The notes under the pieces: generated by a model
Told to the model about the DNA's origin: nothing
Databases searched by the model: none
What the model saw: only the letters and a program-made list of their open reading frames with translations
Translations under genes and position numbers: made by a program
Shown here: one piece after another, positions 1-6,580 of the stretch
How positions within the stretch are numbered: the first letter of the stretch is position 1
Layout: each line of letters opens with the position of its first letter
Assembly (NCBI GenBank): GCA_030146905.1
Contig: JASLAV010000501.1
Coordinates: 1 to 9,947, forward strand
Length of the DNA: 9,947 nt
Origin: Lentzea sp.
GTDB lineage: Bacteria; Actinomycetota; Actinomycetes; Mycobacteriales; Pseudonocardiaceae
Direction: 5' to 3'

Positions 1-335
1 CCGGCGTCGTGCACGGCGATGTTGACGGTCTCGCCGAACGAGTCCGCGAGCTTCTCGCAGACCGGCTGGCCCAGCTTGGTCAGGTCCATGCGGCCGGTGG
101 CGGCACCGGCCAGGCGGACGACGCCGAAGCCGATGGCGTACTTGCCGCGTTCGCCGAGCTGCTCCACCAGGCCGCGCGCCTCCAGCACGGAGACGAGTCT
201 GGACACCGTCGACTTGTGCACGCCGAGCTCGCCCGCGATCTCCGTGATCCCGGCCTCGCCCCTGGCCAGCATCTCGAGCACGCTGATGGCCCTGTCCACG
301 GACTGCACCTGAGCTGCCGAGTCGGAGTTGCTCAT
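1..335 (-). CDS. IclR-family transcriptional regulator, N-terminal part (cut by window edge)
   Basis: This is the first 111 codons of a DNA-binding regulator read leftward; the remainder lies outside the window. The protein starts MSNSDSAAQVQSVDRAISVL. A winged helix-turn-helix follows at about residues 12-75, with the recognition segment near residues 30-52 (ITEIAGELGVHKSTVSRL) and a wing at ERGKYAIG. The start of the IclR effector domain (GRMDLTKLGQPVCEKLAD, then GETVNIAVHD) is visible before the edge. IclR proteins usually run about 250 residues and bind a small-molecule effector through the missing C-terminal domain. No clear Shine-Dalgarno precedes the ATG, so translation may be leaderless. 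The gene is divergent from the ferredoxin-to-choline-oxidase set, and an 11-bp repeat copy covers its start codon, so it probably controls that operon and itself. The family call is firm; the target is inferred. Confidence 0.93.
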   Translation of the reverse strand, partial: MSNSDSAAQVQSVDRAISVLEMLARGEAGITEIAGELGVHKSTVSRLVSVLEARGLVEQLGERGKYAIGFGVVRLAGAATGRMDLTKLGQPVCEKLADSFGETVNIAVHDA

Positions 336-444
336 GACGCAACAGTATCCGGCAGGTAAAACAACCCGCTCGAACTATTGACGACGCGCCCCGCGAGTCG
401 CACATTGTGTTGCGTCATTCGGAACGTGTGCCGTTTCACGCAAC
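334..444. promoter_or_regulatory. Three-half-site operator in the divergent iclR/ferredoxin promoter
   Basis: ATGACGCAACA at 334-344 is repeated perfectly in inverse orientation at 408-418 (TGTTGCGTCAT). A third copy of the core, TCACGCAAC, lies at 436-444. The second and third copies form a palindrome (409-422 against 431-444) with 11 of 14 positions matching around an 8-bp spacer. The first copy overlaps the regulator's start codon. The other two cover the predicted transcription start and ribosome binding site of the ferredoxin operon. IclR regulators commonly bind palindromes in such divergent regions, so repression in both directions is inferred. Confidence 0.6.
378..406 (+). promoter_or_regulatory. 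Promoter of the ferredoxin/choline-oxidase operon
   Basis: A -35 box TTGACG (378-383) and a -10-like CACATT (401-406) are separated by 17 bp, placing transcription start near 413. CACATTGTG at 401-409 is a small palindrome over the -10 region. The start site would fall inside the TGTTGCGTCAT operator arm. The -10 box is weak, matching three of six consensus positions. Confidence 0.4.
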
Positions 445-455
445 GGAGGCCGACG

Positions 456-776
456 ATGATCCGCGCCTGCGCTCTCATGGACCTGCCCCCGGGGGAGGCC
501 GTCCGCATCGTCGGTCCCCATGCGCCGATCGCCGTGTTCAACGCCGACGGCGACCTCTACGCCATCGACGACACCTGCACCCACCAGGACGCCTCCCTCA
601 GCGAGGGGTGGCTGGAGGGCTGTTTCGTCGAATGTCCGCTGCACGCCGCGAGCTTCGACCTCCGCACGGGCGACCCCACCTGTCTGCCCGCCAAACGACC
701 GGTGAGGACCTACCCCGTTGTTGTGGAAGATGGAGAGGTCTATGTCGATGTCGAGGTGAACAAGGACGTGGCGTGA
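456..776 (+). CDS. Rieske-type [2Fe-2S] ferredoxin (oxygenase electron-transfer component)
   Basis: A 106-residue soluble ferredoxin that passes electrons from a flavoprotein reductase to a Rieske oxygenase. The cluster-binding pattern is complete: C41-T-H43 and, 16 residues later, C60-P-L-H63, in the contexts CTHQDASLSEG and CPLHAASFD. Length and motif match the small ferredoxins of biphenyl- or phenylpropionate-dioxygenase type. The ATG at 456 was chosen because GGAGG (445-449) precedes it by 6 bases; an in-frame extension upstream would run through the promoter. Its stop overlaps the start of the reductase gene (GTGA), so the two are translationally coupled. No oxygenase alpha subunit is present here, so the partner must lie elsewhere. 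Given the downstream choline-type genes, a trimethylamine-group (glycine betaine-like) demethylase is plausible but unproven. Confidence 0.93.
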   Translation: MIRACALMDLPPGEAVRIVGPHAPIAVFNADGDLYAIDDTCTHQDASLSEGWLEGCFVECPLHAASFDLRTGDPTCLPAKRPVRTYPVVVEDGEVYVDVEVNKDVA

Positions 777-1876
777 GGACGATCGCGATCATCGGTGCAT
801 CACTCGCCGGTCTGAGGTCGGCGCAGGCACTGCGCCGGCAGGGGTTCGACGGGCGGCTCGTCGTCATCGGCGACGAGATCCACCTCCCCTACGACCGGCC
901 TCCTCTCTCGAAGGACTTCCTCCTCGGCAAGGTCGAGGCCGTGCCGCTCGCGGACCAGGACGACCTCGACGCGCTCGACGCCGAGTGGCGGCTCCACACC
1001 TGTGCGACCGGCTTGCTCTCCACCGGGGAGGTCGCGCTCGGCGACGGCACGACGGTCGCGGCCGACGGAGTCGTCATCGCGACGGGCGGTGTGCCGCGGA
1101 CCATTCCCGGCGCACACGTCCTGCGCACGCTCGACGACGCCATCAAGCTCCGCGACGCGTTCGCCCACGCGCAGACCGTCGGTGTCATCGGCGCCGGGTT
1201 CATCGGTGCGGAGATCGCGTCGAGTGCGCGCGCTCTGGGCAAGGACGTCACCGTCGTCGAAGCGCTGCCCGCACCGCTCATCCGCGTGCTGGGCCCCGAG
1301 ATGGGTGCCGTGTGTGGACAGTTGCACGGCGACCACGGATCAACGTTGATAACGGGCGTCAATGTTGACTCGGTCAACGTTGACGGTGGGATCAACCTCG
1401 CCGACGGTCGTCGTGTCGACGCCGACGTCGTCGTCGCGGGCATCGGCGTGCGCCCGGCGACGGACTGGCTCGCCGGCGGACCGGTCAAGGTCGACAACGG
1501 CGTCGTGTGCGACGCGGGCGGCGTGACGGCGGTGAAGAACATCGTCGCCGTCGGGGACGTCGCCAACTGCGCGGGGCACCGCGCCGAGCACTGGACGTCC
1601 GCGACCGAACAGGCGCTGATCGCCACCCGCAACCTGCTCGCGGGCGAGACCGTCGCGACGCACACCAACGGCGGCTACGTCTGGTCCGACCAGTACGGCG
1701 TGCGGATCCAGTTCATCGGGCGGGCGACGGACGACGTCCGCGTCGAGGACGGGTCGATCGAGGACAGGAAGTTCGTCGCGACTTACCGCGACGGCGAGAA
1801 CGGAGAGGACGTCGTCGGCATCGTGGCGATGAGCAACGCCCGGCTCTTCACGCGGATGCGCAGGAACCTGAGGTAG
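773..1876 (+). CDS. FAD-dependent NAD(P)H:ferredoxin reductase
   Basis: A 367-residue flavoprotein that would oxidise NADH or NADPH and reduce the adjacent Rieske ferredoxin. The FAD-binding motif is GASLAG at residues 8-13, a Ser variant of GxGxxG. YDRPPLSK lies at 40-47, the NAD(P) motif GAGFIGAE at 140-147, and the second FAD motif NIVAVGD at 256-262. The C-terminal domain starts near VWSDQYGVRIQ (303-313). It is somewhat shorter than the roughly 400 residues usual for this family. The GTG start at 773 overlaps the ferredoxin stop and is preceded by AAGGA (762-766). Residues 189-205 use several rare A/T-ending codons and repeat VNVDSVNVDG, coinciding with three DNA palindromes. An 81-bp gap follows before the next gene, with no convincing promoter or terminator. 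The family assignment is secure; the cofactor preference is not visible. Confidence 0.93.
   Translation: MRTIAIIGASLAGLRSAQALRRQGFDGRLVVIGDEIHLPYDRPPLSKDFLLGKVEAVPLADQDDLDALDAEWRLHTCATGLLSTGEVALGDGTTVAADGVVIATGGVPRTIPGAHVLRTLDDAIKLRDAFAHAQTVGVIGAGFIGAEIASSARALGKDVTVVEALPAPLIRVLGPEMGAVCGQLHGDHGSTLITGVNVDSVNVDGGINLADGRRVDADVVVAGIGVRPATDWLAGGPVKVDNGVVCDAGGVTAVKNIVAVGDVANCAGHRAEHWTSATEQALIATRNLLAGETVATHTNGGYVWSDQYGVRIQFIGRATDDVRVEDGSIEDRKFVATYRDGENGEDVVGIVAMSNARLFTRMRRNLR
1339..1384. repeat. Cluster of three CAACGTTG-type palindromes inside the reductase gene
   Basis: ATCAACGTTGAT (1339-1350) and GTCAACGTTGAC (1373-1384) are perfect 12-bp palindromes. GTCAATGTTGAC (1358-1369) differs only at the centre. 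Centre-to-centre distances are 19 and 15 bp. The last two arise from a 5-codon near-duplication encoding VNVDS then VNVDG. No function is known. Confidence 0.7.
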
Positions 1877-1957
1877 GAGACGGTCGTCACGGTTTGCCGC
1901 CACCGGCGACCGGCTACACCCCCATGTCCCGCGTGGACAGACGAACAGGGAGGCCCA

Positions 1958-3397
1958 GTGTCGCCGGTGCGGCGGATCATCAACCCCTTCGACCAGAGTG
2001 TTCTGACCGAGGTCGAGGACCAGACCCGCGACCAGGCGATCGCCGCGATCGCGAGGGCCAGAGAAGCCTTCGACCACGGCGACTGGCAGCACTCGGCCCC
2101 CGAGCACCGCGCCGCCGTGCTGAACCGCGTCGCGGACCTCCTGGAACGCGACAAGGAGGACATCGCCCGCACCGAGACGCTCGACACCGGCAAGACCCTG
2201 GTGGAGAGCCGCATCGACGTGGACGACGTCGTCGCCGTGTTCCGCTACTACGGCAACCTCGCGGGGCTGCTGCACCCGAAGATCGTCCAGGGCGCCCCGC
2301 CGGACGTCATCAGCCGCATCGACTACGAGCCCGTCGGTGTCTGCGGCATGATCGCCCCCTGGAACTACCCGCTGCTGCAGATGTCCTGGAAGATCGCGCC
2401 GGCGCTGCTCGCGGGCAACACGCTCGTCGCGAAGCCCAGCGAGATCACGCCGCTCACCACCATCAGGCTGTTCGAGCTGTTGCAGGAGGCCGGGCTCCCC
2501 TACGGCGTCGCGAACCTCGTCCTCGGCACGGGTCCCGAGGTCGGCGCGCCGTTGTCCGAACACCCCGACGTCGACCTGATCTCGTTCACCGGCAGCCTCG
2601 CGACCGGCCAGCGGATCATGGCGTCGGCGGCGAAGACCGTGAAGAAGGTCGCGCTCGAACTGGGCGGCAAGAACCCGAACATCGTCTTCGCGGACGCCGA
2701 CCTCGACACCGCGGTCGACTACGCGCTGACGGCGGCGTTCTTCCACGCGGGCCAGGTCTGCTCGTCCGGCACCCGGCTCATCGTGCACAGCAGCGTCCAC
2801 GACGACTTCGTGGACGAGGTCGCGCGCAGGGCCGACAGGATCAAGCTGGGCAACGGCTTCGACGAGGACACCGAGTCCGGTCCCCTCGTCAGCGACGAGC
2901 ACCGCGCCAAGGTCGAGGGCTACGTCCGGCTAGCGGAGCAGGAGGGCGCCACCCTCAAGGCCGGCGGCAGGCGGCCGGAGGAAGCCGAGCTTCAGAACGG
3001 TTTCTTCTTCCGCCCCACCGTGTACGCGGACTGCCACAAGGACATGAGGCTCGTCCAGGACGAGACGTTCGGCCCGATCATCACCGCCGAGCGCTTCGAG
3101 TCCGAGGAGGAGGCCGTCGCGCTCGGCAACAACACCGACTACGGCCTCGCGGGCGGTGTCTGGAGCCAGGACCTCGACAAGGCGCAGCGCGTCGCGAAGA
3201 AGCTGCGCCACGGCACGGTCTGGATCAACGAGTTCGGCCCGTACCTGCCGCAGGCGGAGTGGGGCGGCTTCAAGCGCTCCGGTGTCGGCCGCGAGCTCGG
3301 CACGGCGGGCCTGCACGAGTACACCGAGCCCAAGCACGTGTACCAGAACCTCAAGCCCCAGGCCCAGAACTGGTTCGCGCGAAGGGACGCGCGATGA
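1958..3397 (+). CDS. NAD-dependent betaine-aldehyde-type aldehyde dehydrogenase
   Basis: A 479-residue cytosolic enzyme of the ALDH superfamily, expected to oxidise an aldehyde, most likely betaine aldehyde to glycine betaine, with NAD(P)+. All key elements are visible: the oxyanion Asn in PWNYP (134-138), the cofactor lysine in AKPSE (K159), FTGS (210-213), the general-base Glu in LELGGKNPN (E234), the nucleophile Cys in GQVCSSGTR (C268), and ETFGP (369-373). Length is normal for the family. The GTG at 1958 is preceded by GGGAGG (1948-1953) with a short 4-base gap; another GTG at 1967 would shorten the protein by three residues. Its stop codon overlaps the ATG of the GMC oxidoreductase gene, which produces the aldehyde. 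The ALDH class is certain; the betaine aldehyde substrate follows from that partner and from general similarity. Confidence 0.93.
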   Translation: MSPVRRIINPFDQSVLTEVEDQTRDQAIAAIARAREAFDHGDWQHSAPEHRAAVLNRVADLLERDKEDIARTETLDTGKTLVESRIDVDDVVAVFRYYGNLAGLLHPKIVQGAPPDVISRIDYEPVGVCGMIAPWNYPLLQMSWKIAPALLAGNTLVAKPSEITPLTTIRLFELLQEAGLPYGVANLVLGTGPEVGAPLSEHPDVDLISFTGSLATGQRIMASAAKTVKKVALELGGKNPNIVFADADLDTAVDYALTAAFFHAGQVCSSGTRLIVHSSVHDDFVDEVARRADRIKLGNGFDEDTESGPLVSDEHRAKVEGYVRLAEQEGATLKAGGRRPEEAELQNGFFFRPTVYADCHKDMRLVQDETFGPIITAERFESEEEAVALGNNTDYGLAGGVWSQDLDKAQRVAKKLRHGTVWINEFGPYLPQAEWGGFKRSGVGRELGTAGLHEYTEPKHVYQNLKPQAQNWFARRDAR

Positions 3398-4869
3398 CCG
3401 CCTACGACTACGTGATCGTCGGCGGCGGAACGGCGGGGTGCGTCCTCGCCGCGCGGCTGACGGAGGACCCGTCCGTCACGGTCGCGGTCATCGAGGGCGG
3501 CCCCTCCGACGTCGGCGACGAGAAGATCCTGAACCTGCGCAACTGGCTCAACCTGCTCGAGACCGAGTACGACTACGACTACCCGACGGTCGAGCAGCCC
3601 CGCGGCAACTCGCACATCCGGCACAGCCGCGCGAAGGTGCTCGGCGGGTGTTCCAGCCACAACACGCTGATCTGCTTCACGCCGTTGCCGCAGGACTTCG
3701 ACGGCTGGGGCCACGGCTGGACGTGGGACGCGATCCGCCCGTACTACGACAAGGTCCAGCTCAACATCATCCCGGTCGCCGAGAAGGACAGGAACCCGAT
3801 CGCGAAGGACTTCGTGGCCGCCGCACGGCAGGCCACCGGTGTCCAGGAGGTCCACGACTTCAACGCGCGGCCGTTCGAGGACGGCGTGGGCTTCTTCTCC
3901 ATCGCCTACCACCCGGAGAAGGGCAACCAGCGCTCGTCGGCGTCCACCGCCTACCTCCACGACATCCTCGGCAGCCGCAAGAACCTGACGCTGCTGCTCG
4001 GCACCTGGGCGAGCAAGATCGAGTTCGACGGCACCCAGGCGATCGGCGTGCACACCGACAAGGGCTACGTCGAGGCGGACAGGGAGGTGCTGCTCTGCGC
4101 GGGCGCCATCGACACCCCGCGGTTGCTGATGCTCTCCGGTGTCGGCGACGCCGAGCACCTGAACAGCATCGGCATCGCACCGAAGCACGACCTCCCCGGT
4201 GTCGGCGAGAACCTGCTCGACCACCCGGAGTCGGTCATCGTCTGGGAGACCACGAGGCCGTTGCCGGAGAACTCGGTGATGGACTCCGACGCGGGTCTGT
4301 TCATCCGGCGCGACGAGTCCGACCCCAGGCCGGACCTGATGTTCCACTTCTACCAGATCCCGTTCACCGTCAACACCGGGCGCCTCGGCTATCCGGTGGT
4401 GGAGCACGGGGTCTGCATGACGCCCAACATCCCCCGGCCGCACAGCAGGGGAAGGATGTGGCTCAAGTCCAGCGACCCCGCGGAGAAGCCGGCGCTCGAC
4501 TTCGGGTACTTCACCCACCCCGACGGCTACGACGAGCAGACCCTCGTCGACGGGTTCAAGATCGCGCGCGAGATCGCCGCGCGGGAACCGCTGAAGTCGT
4601 GGCTCAAGCGGGAGATCGCACCGGGTCCGGACGTCACGAGCGACGAGGCGCTGTCCGAGTACGGTCGCAGAGCGGCCCACACCGTCTACCACCCGGCGGG
4701 CACGTGCGCGATCGGGTCCGTTGTGGACGGTGACCTCAAGGTCATCGGGCTCGAAGGACTCCGCGTGATCGACGCGTCGGTGTTCCCGACCATGCCGACC
4801 GTGAACCCGATGGTCACGGTGCTCATGATCGGGGAACGCGCCGCCGAGCTGATCAAGGGAGCCCGCTGA
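3394..4869 (+). CDS. GMC-family flavoprotein oxidoreductase, choline-oxidase-like
   Basis: A 491-residue FAD enzyme of the glucose-methanol-choline family. It would oxidise choline to betaine aldehyde, and possibly on to betaine, reducing O2 to H2O2. The ADP-binding motif GGGTAG is at residues 10-15. Comparison from memory with Arthrobacter globiformis choline oxidase shows equivalents of the flavin-linking His99 (H89 in GGCSSHN), Glu312 (E279 in DHPES), His351 (H318 in LMFHF), Val464/His466 (V431/H433 in HTVYHPAG) and Asn510 (N471 in TVNP). Ser101 is replaced by Thr (T91). The conserved covalent-FAD histidine favours an oxidase over a dehydrogenase, but activity on other quaternary amines or alcohols cannot be excluded. 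The ATG at 3394 overlaps the aldehyde dehydrogenase stop (ATGA), and GAAGGGA (3381-3387) is the ribosome binding site. It is the last gene of the operon. Confidence 0.9.
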   Translation: MTAYDYVIVGGGTAGCVLAARLTEDPSVTVAVIEGGPSDVGDEKILNLRNWLNLLETEYDYDYPTVEQPRGNSHIRHSRAKVLGGCSSHNTLICFTPLPQDFDGWGHGWTWDAIRPYYDKVQLNIIPVAEKDRNPIAKDFVAAARQATGVQEVHDFNARPFEDGVGFFSIAYHPEKGNQRSSASTAYLHDILGSRKNLTLLLGTWASKIEFDGTQAIGVHTDKGYVEADREVLLCAGAIDTPRLLMLSGVGDAEHLNSIGIAPKHDLPGVGENLLDHPESVIVWETTRPLPENSVMDSDAGLFIRRDESDPRPDLMFHFYQIPFTVNTGRLGYPVVEHGVCMTPNIPRPHSRGRMWLKSSDPAEKPALDFGYFTHPDGYDEQTLVDGFKIAREIAAREPLKSWLKREIAPGPDVTSDEALSEYGRRAAHTVYHPAGTCAIGSVVDGDLKVIGLEGLRVIDASVFPTMPTVNPMVTVLMIGERAAELIKGAR

Positions 4870-4885
4870 CGCGCCAGGGCGCGTC
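4868..4885 (+). terminator. Hairpin at the end of the choline-oxidase-like gene
   Basis: GACGCGC (4868-4874) pairs with GCGCGTC (4879-4885) around a 4-base loop CAGG, beginning within the stop codon. There is no T-tract, which is common for actinobacterial terminators. Confidence 0.45.
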
Positions 4886-4932
4886 CCGTGGGTCCGTTCG
4901 ATGAGAGTCACGGTCGAGCGTCCTGGAGGGGC

Positions 4933-4976
4933 GGTGCCGCCGCGACGCCCTCATACCGGCGTGTTGCGGCGGTGCC
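4933..4976. terminator. Large two-tier hairpin between convergent operons, possible bidirectional terminator
   Basis: CCGCCGC (4937-4943) pairs with GCGGCGG (4966-4972). Inside it, ACGCC (4945-4949) pairs with GGCGT (4958-4962), leaving an 8-base loop. Outer GGTG/TGCC pairing extends the stem with two wobbles. It lies between two operons that face each other, so it could stop transcription from both sides. Confidence 0.5.
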
Positions 4977-4993
4977 GTCTCCGGGGCCCTCGG

Positions 4994-5008
4994 CCGCGAC
5001 TATCGCGG
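4994..5008 (-). terminator. Short hairpin downstream of the GAF-PucR gene
   Basis: CCGCGA (4994-4999) and TCGCGG (5003-5008) form a perfect 6-bp stem with a 3-base loop. It lies about 20 bases beyond the stop codon of the minus-strand regulator gene. It is a plausible terminator for that operon, without a T-tract. Confidence 0.35.
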
Positions 5009-5029
5009 ACGAGACTCACGGGACACGCG

Positions 5030-6580
5030 CTAACCCTGCAGGCGGAGCAGGCGCAGGGCGAGCTGCACCTCCAGCACGCGGTCCGGCGACTGCCAGTCGG
5101 CGCCGAGCAACGACGCGACCCGGTCGAGCCGTTGCGTGACCGTGTTGACGTGCACGTGCAGCTCCGCCTTGGCACGGCTCAGGTTCGCGCCGCAGCGGAA
5201 GTAGACCTCCAGCGTGTGCACCAGTTCCGTGCCGCGTTCGGCGTCGTAGCCGAGCACCGGTCCCAGCACCGAACGCACGTACCCCGACACGTCCGCGCGG
5301 TCACCCAGCAGCACGCCGACGAACCCGAGGTCGTCCAGCGTCGCGGCGTCCTTCTCACGTCCCAGCTGCTTCAAGGCCTTCAAGCACCGCCGCGCCTCCT
5401 CGAAGGCCGCCGCGATCGCCACCGGTCCCGCGACCGGACCGCACGCACCGACCGTCGCGTCCAGCGCCTTGGCCACCTCACGCGCCACGCCGGTGGACGT
5501 CGACGGCAGCGCCAGCACGACGTCACGTCCGCGTGACCCGGCGAGTCCCCTGTGGACGGAGGCGTAGTGCGTGGCCCCCGGCAGGTTGCCGTCCGCCACC
5601 AGCACGACGTGCGGATCGCTCAGCTCGACGCCCACCCGCCGTGCCCGCGCCAGCAGACCGGCGGCGTCACGCCCGTCGAGGACGTCGGTGATCAGCTCAC
5701 CGCGGACCTTGTTCTCCGCCTCCGCCACGGTCCTGCGCAGCAGCAACAACAACGCCGTCACCGCCGCCGACCGTTCGAACAGCCGCCGGTCCGCGTCCGA
5801 CAGGTCGGGACGGCCCGCCAGCGTGATCCCGCCCAGCAGCTCGGACCCCGCCAGCACCGCGCACACCCACACATCCCCGACGAGCACCGCACGGCCGTTG
5901 GCCCGCACCGCCGGTGACGGCACCGTCTCCAGCACGTCGACCGGTCCGCCGAGCAGCTCCCCCACCGCGGCGGCGACCTCGGCGGAGGAACCGCCGCGCA
6001 GCACCAGGTCCGTGAGCCGGTCGTGGGCTTCCTCCGCCCGTTTCATGGCCTCGTTGTGGGACTGGATCGTCGCGAACAACGACGCCGTGTCGATTGCGAT
6101 GGCCGCGTGGTCCGCCAGCGACTGCAGCAGGGCGACTTCCTCCGGCGGGAACTCCCGCGGGGTCCTGTCGGCCGCGTACAGCACGCCGATGACCTTCGAG
6201 TCGAGCTTCAAGGGCACGCCGAGGATCGCGGTCAGGCCCTCGTCGCGCACCGCCGAGTCGATCGGCCTGGTGTGGTTGAAGCGGGCGTCGGCGAAGTAGT
6301 CGGAGGTCGCGTACGGCCGTGCGGTCTGCGCGACCAGCCCGCCCAGGCCCTCGCCGAGCCCGAGCCGGACCTTCTGGAACAACGGCGAGAACGACCCGTC
6401 CGTCACCCTCATGTAGGTGCCGGCCGGGTCGTTCATCGACAGGTACGAGACGTCCGTCCCGAGCAGCGTCCGCGCTCTGCGCACGATCGAGCGGAGAACC
6501 GCGTCCGGGTCTCGCATGCCCGCGAGCTCGGACGCGGTCTCGAACAACGCCGCCAGTTCGGCCTCACGCCGTCGTGTCAC
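5030..6580 (-). CDS. GAF-domain PucR/CdaR-type transcriptional regulator
   Basis: A 516-residue cytosolic regulator. A GAF sensor domain occupies about residues 8-165 (FETASELAGMRDPDAVLRSI through GVPLKLDSKVIGVLYAADR to ADHAAIAIDTA). A middle region at about 200-430 resembles the domain between sensor and output in PucR/CdaR proteins. The C-terminal PucR-type helix-turn-helix is at about 452-513 (ELVHTLEVYFRCGANLSRAK, then HVNTVTQRLDRV, ending LEVQLALRLLRL). The GTG start at 6580 overlaps the transporter stop codon by 4 bp (GTGA), so it is probably translationally coupled as the last gene of the dehydrogenase-transporter-regulator operon. PucR-type proteins often activate catabolic genes in response to a metabolite; here the GAF domain may bind the transported acid or its product. 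The ligand and target are inferred from context only. Confidence 0.9.
   Translation of the reverse strand: MTRRREAELAALFETASELAGMRDPDAVLRSIVRRARTLLGTDVSYLSMNDPAGTYMRVTDGSFSPLFQKVRLGLGEGLGGLVAQTARPYATSDYFADARFNHTRPIDSAVRDEGLTAILGVPLKLDSKVIGVLYAADRTPREFPPEEVALLQSLADHAAIAIDTASLFATIQSHNEAMKRAEEAHDRLTDLVLRGGSSAEVAAAVGELLGGPVDVLETVPSPAVRANGRAVLVGDVWVCAVLAGSELLGGITLAGRPDLSDADRRLFERSAAVTALLLLLRRTVAEAENKVRGELITDVLDGRDAAGLLARARRVGVELSDPHVVLVADGNLPGATHYASVHRGLAGSRGRDVVLALPSTSTGVAREVAKALDATVGACGPVAGPVAIAAAFEEARRCLKALKQLGREKDAATLDDLGFVGVLLGDRADVSGYVRSVLGPVLGYDAERGTELVHTLEVYFRCGANLSRAKAELHVHVNTVTQRLDRVASLLGADWQSPDRVLEVQLALRLLRLQG

Noticed and set aside
378..455. Upstream in-frame extension of the ferredoxin gene
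   Set aside because: It would run through the -35/-10 and operator; the ATG at 456 has a strong GGAGG and fits the family length.
1340..2902. A 520-codon open frame on the minus strand
   Set aside because: It is antisense to two clear family genes and its product is rich in Arg, Asp and Val with no recognisable motif, as expected from high-GC codon bias.
1507..3393. A very long plus-strand open frame continuing upstream of the choline-oxidase-like gene
   Set aside because: Before 3394 it is the Arg-rich shadow of the reductase and aldehyde dehydrogenase genes in another frame; only the part from 3394 resembles a protein family.
3139..4911. A 590-codon open frame on the minus strand opposite the choline-oxidase-like gene
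   Set aside because: The composition is that of an antisense shadow, and the opposite strand has all GMC motifs.
5148..5162. Palindrome around TGCACGTGCA in the GAF-PucR gene
   Set aside because: It is explained by the HVHV residues of the helix-turn-helix using common GC-rich codons; a single copy with no partner sites.
4888..5536. Plus-strand open frames starting in the convergent intergenic region
   Set aside because: They have no ribosome binding site and run antisense into the GAF-PucR gene with low-complexity Arg/Ala-rich products.
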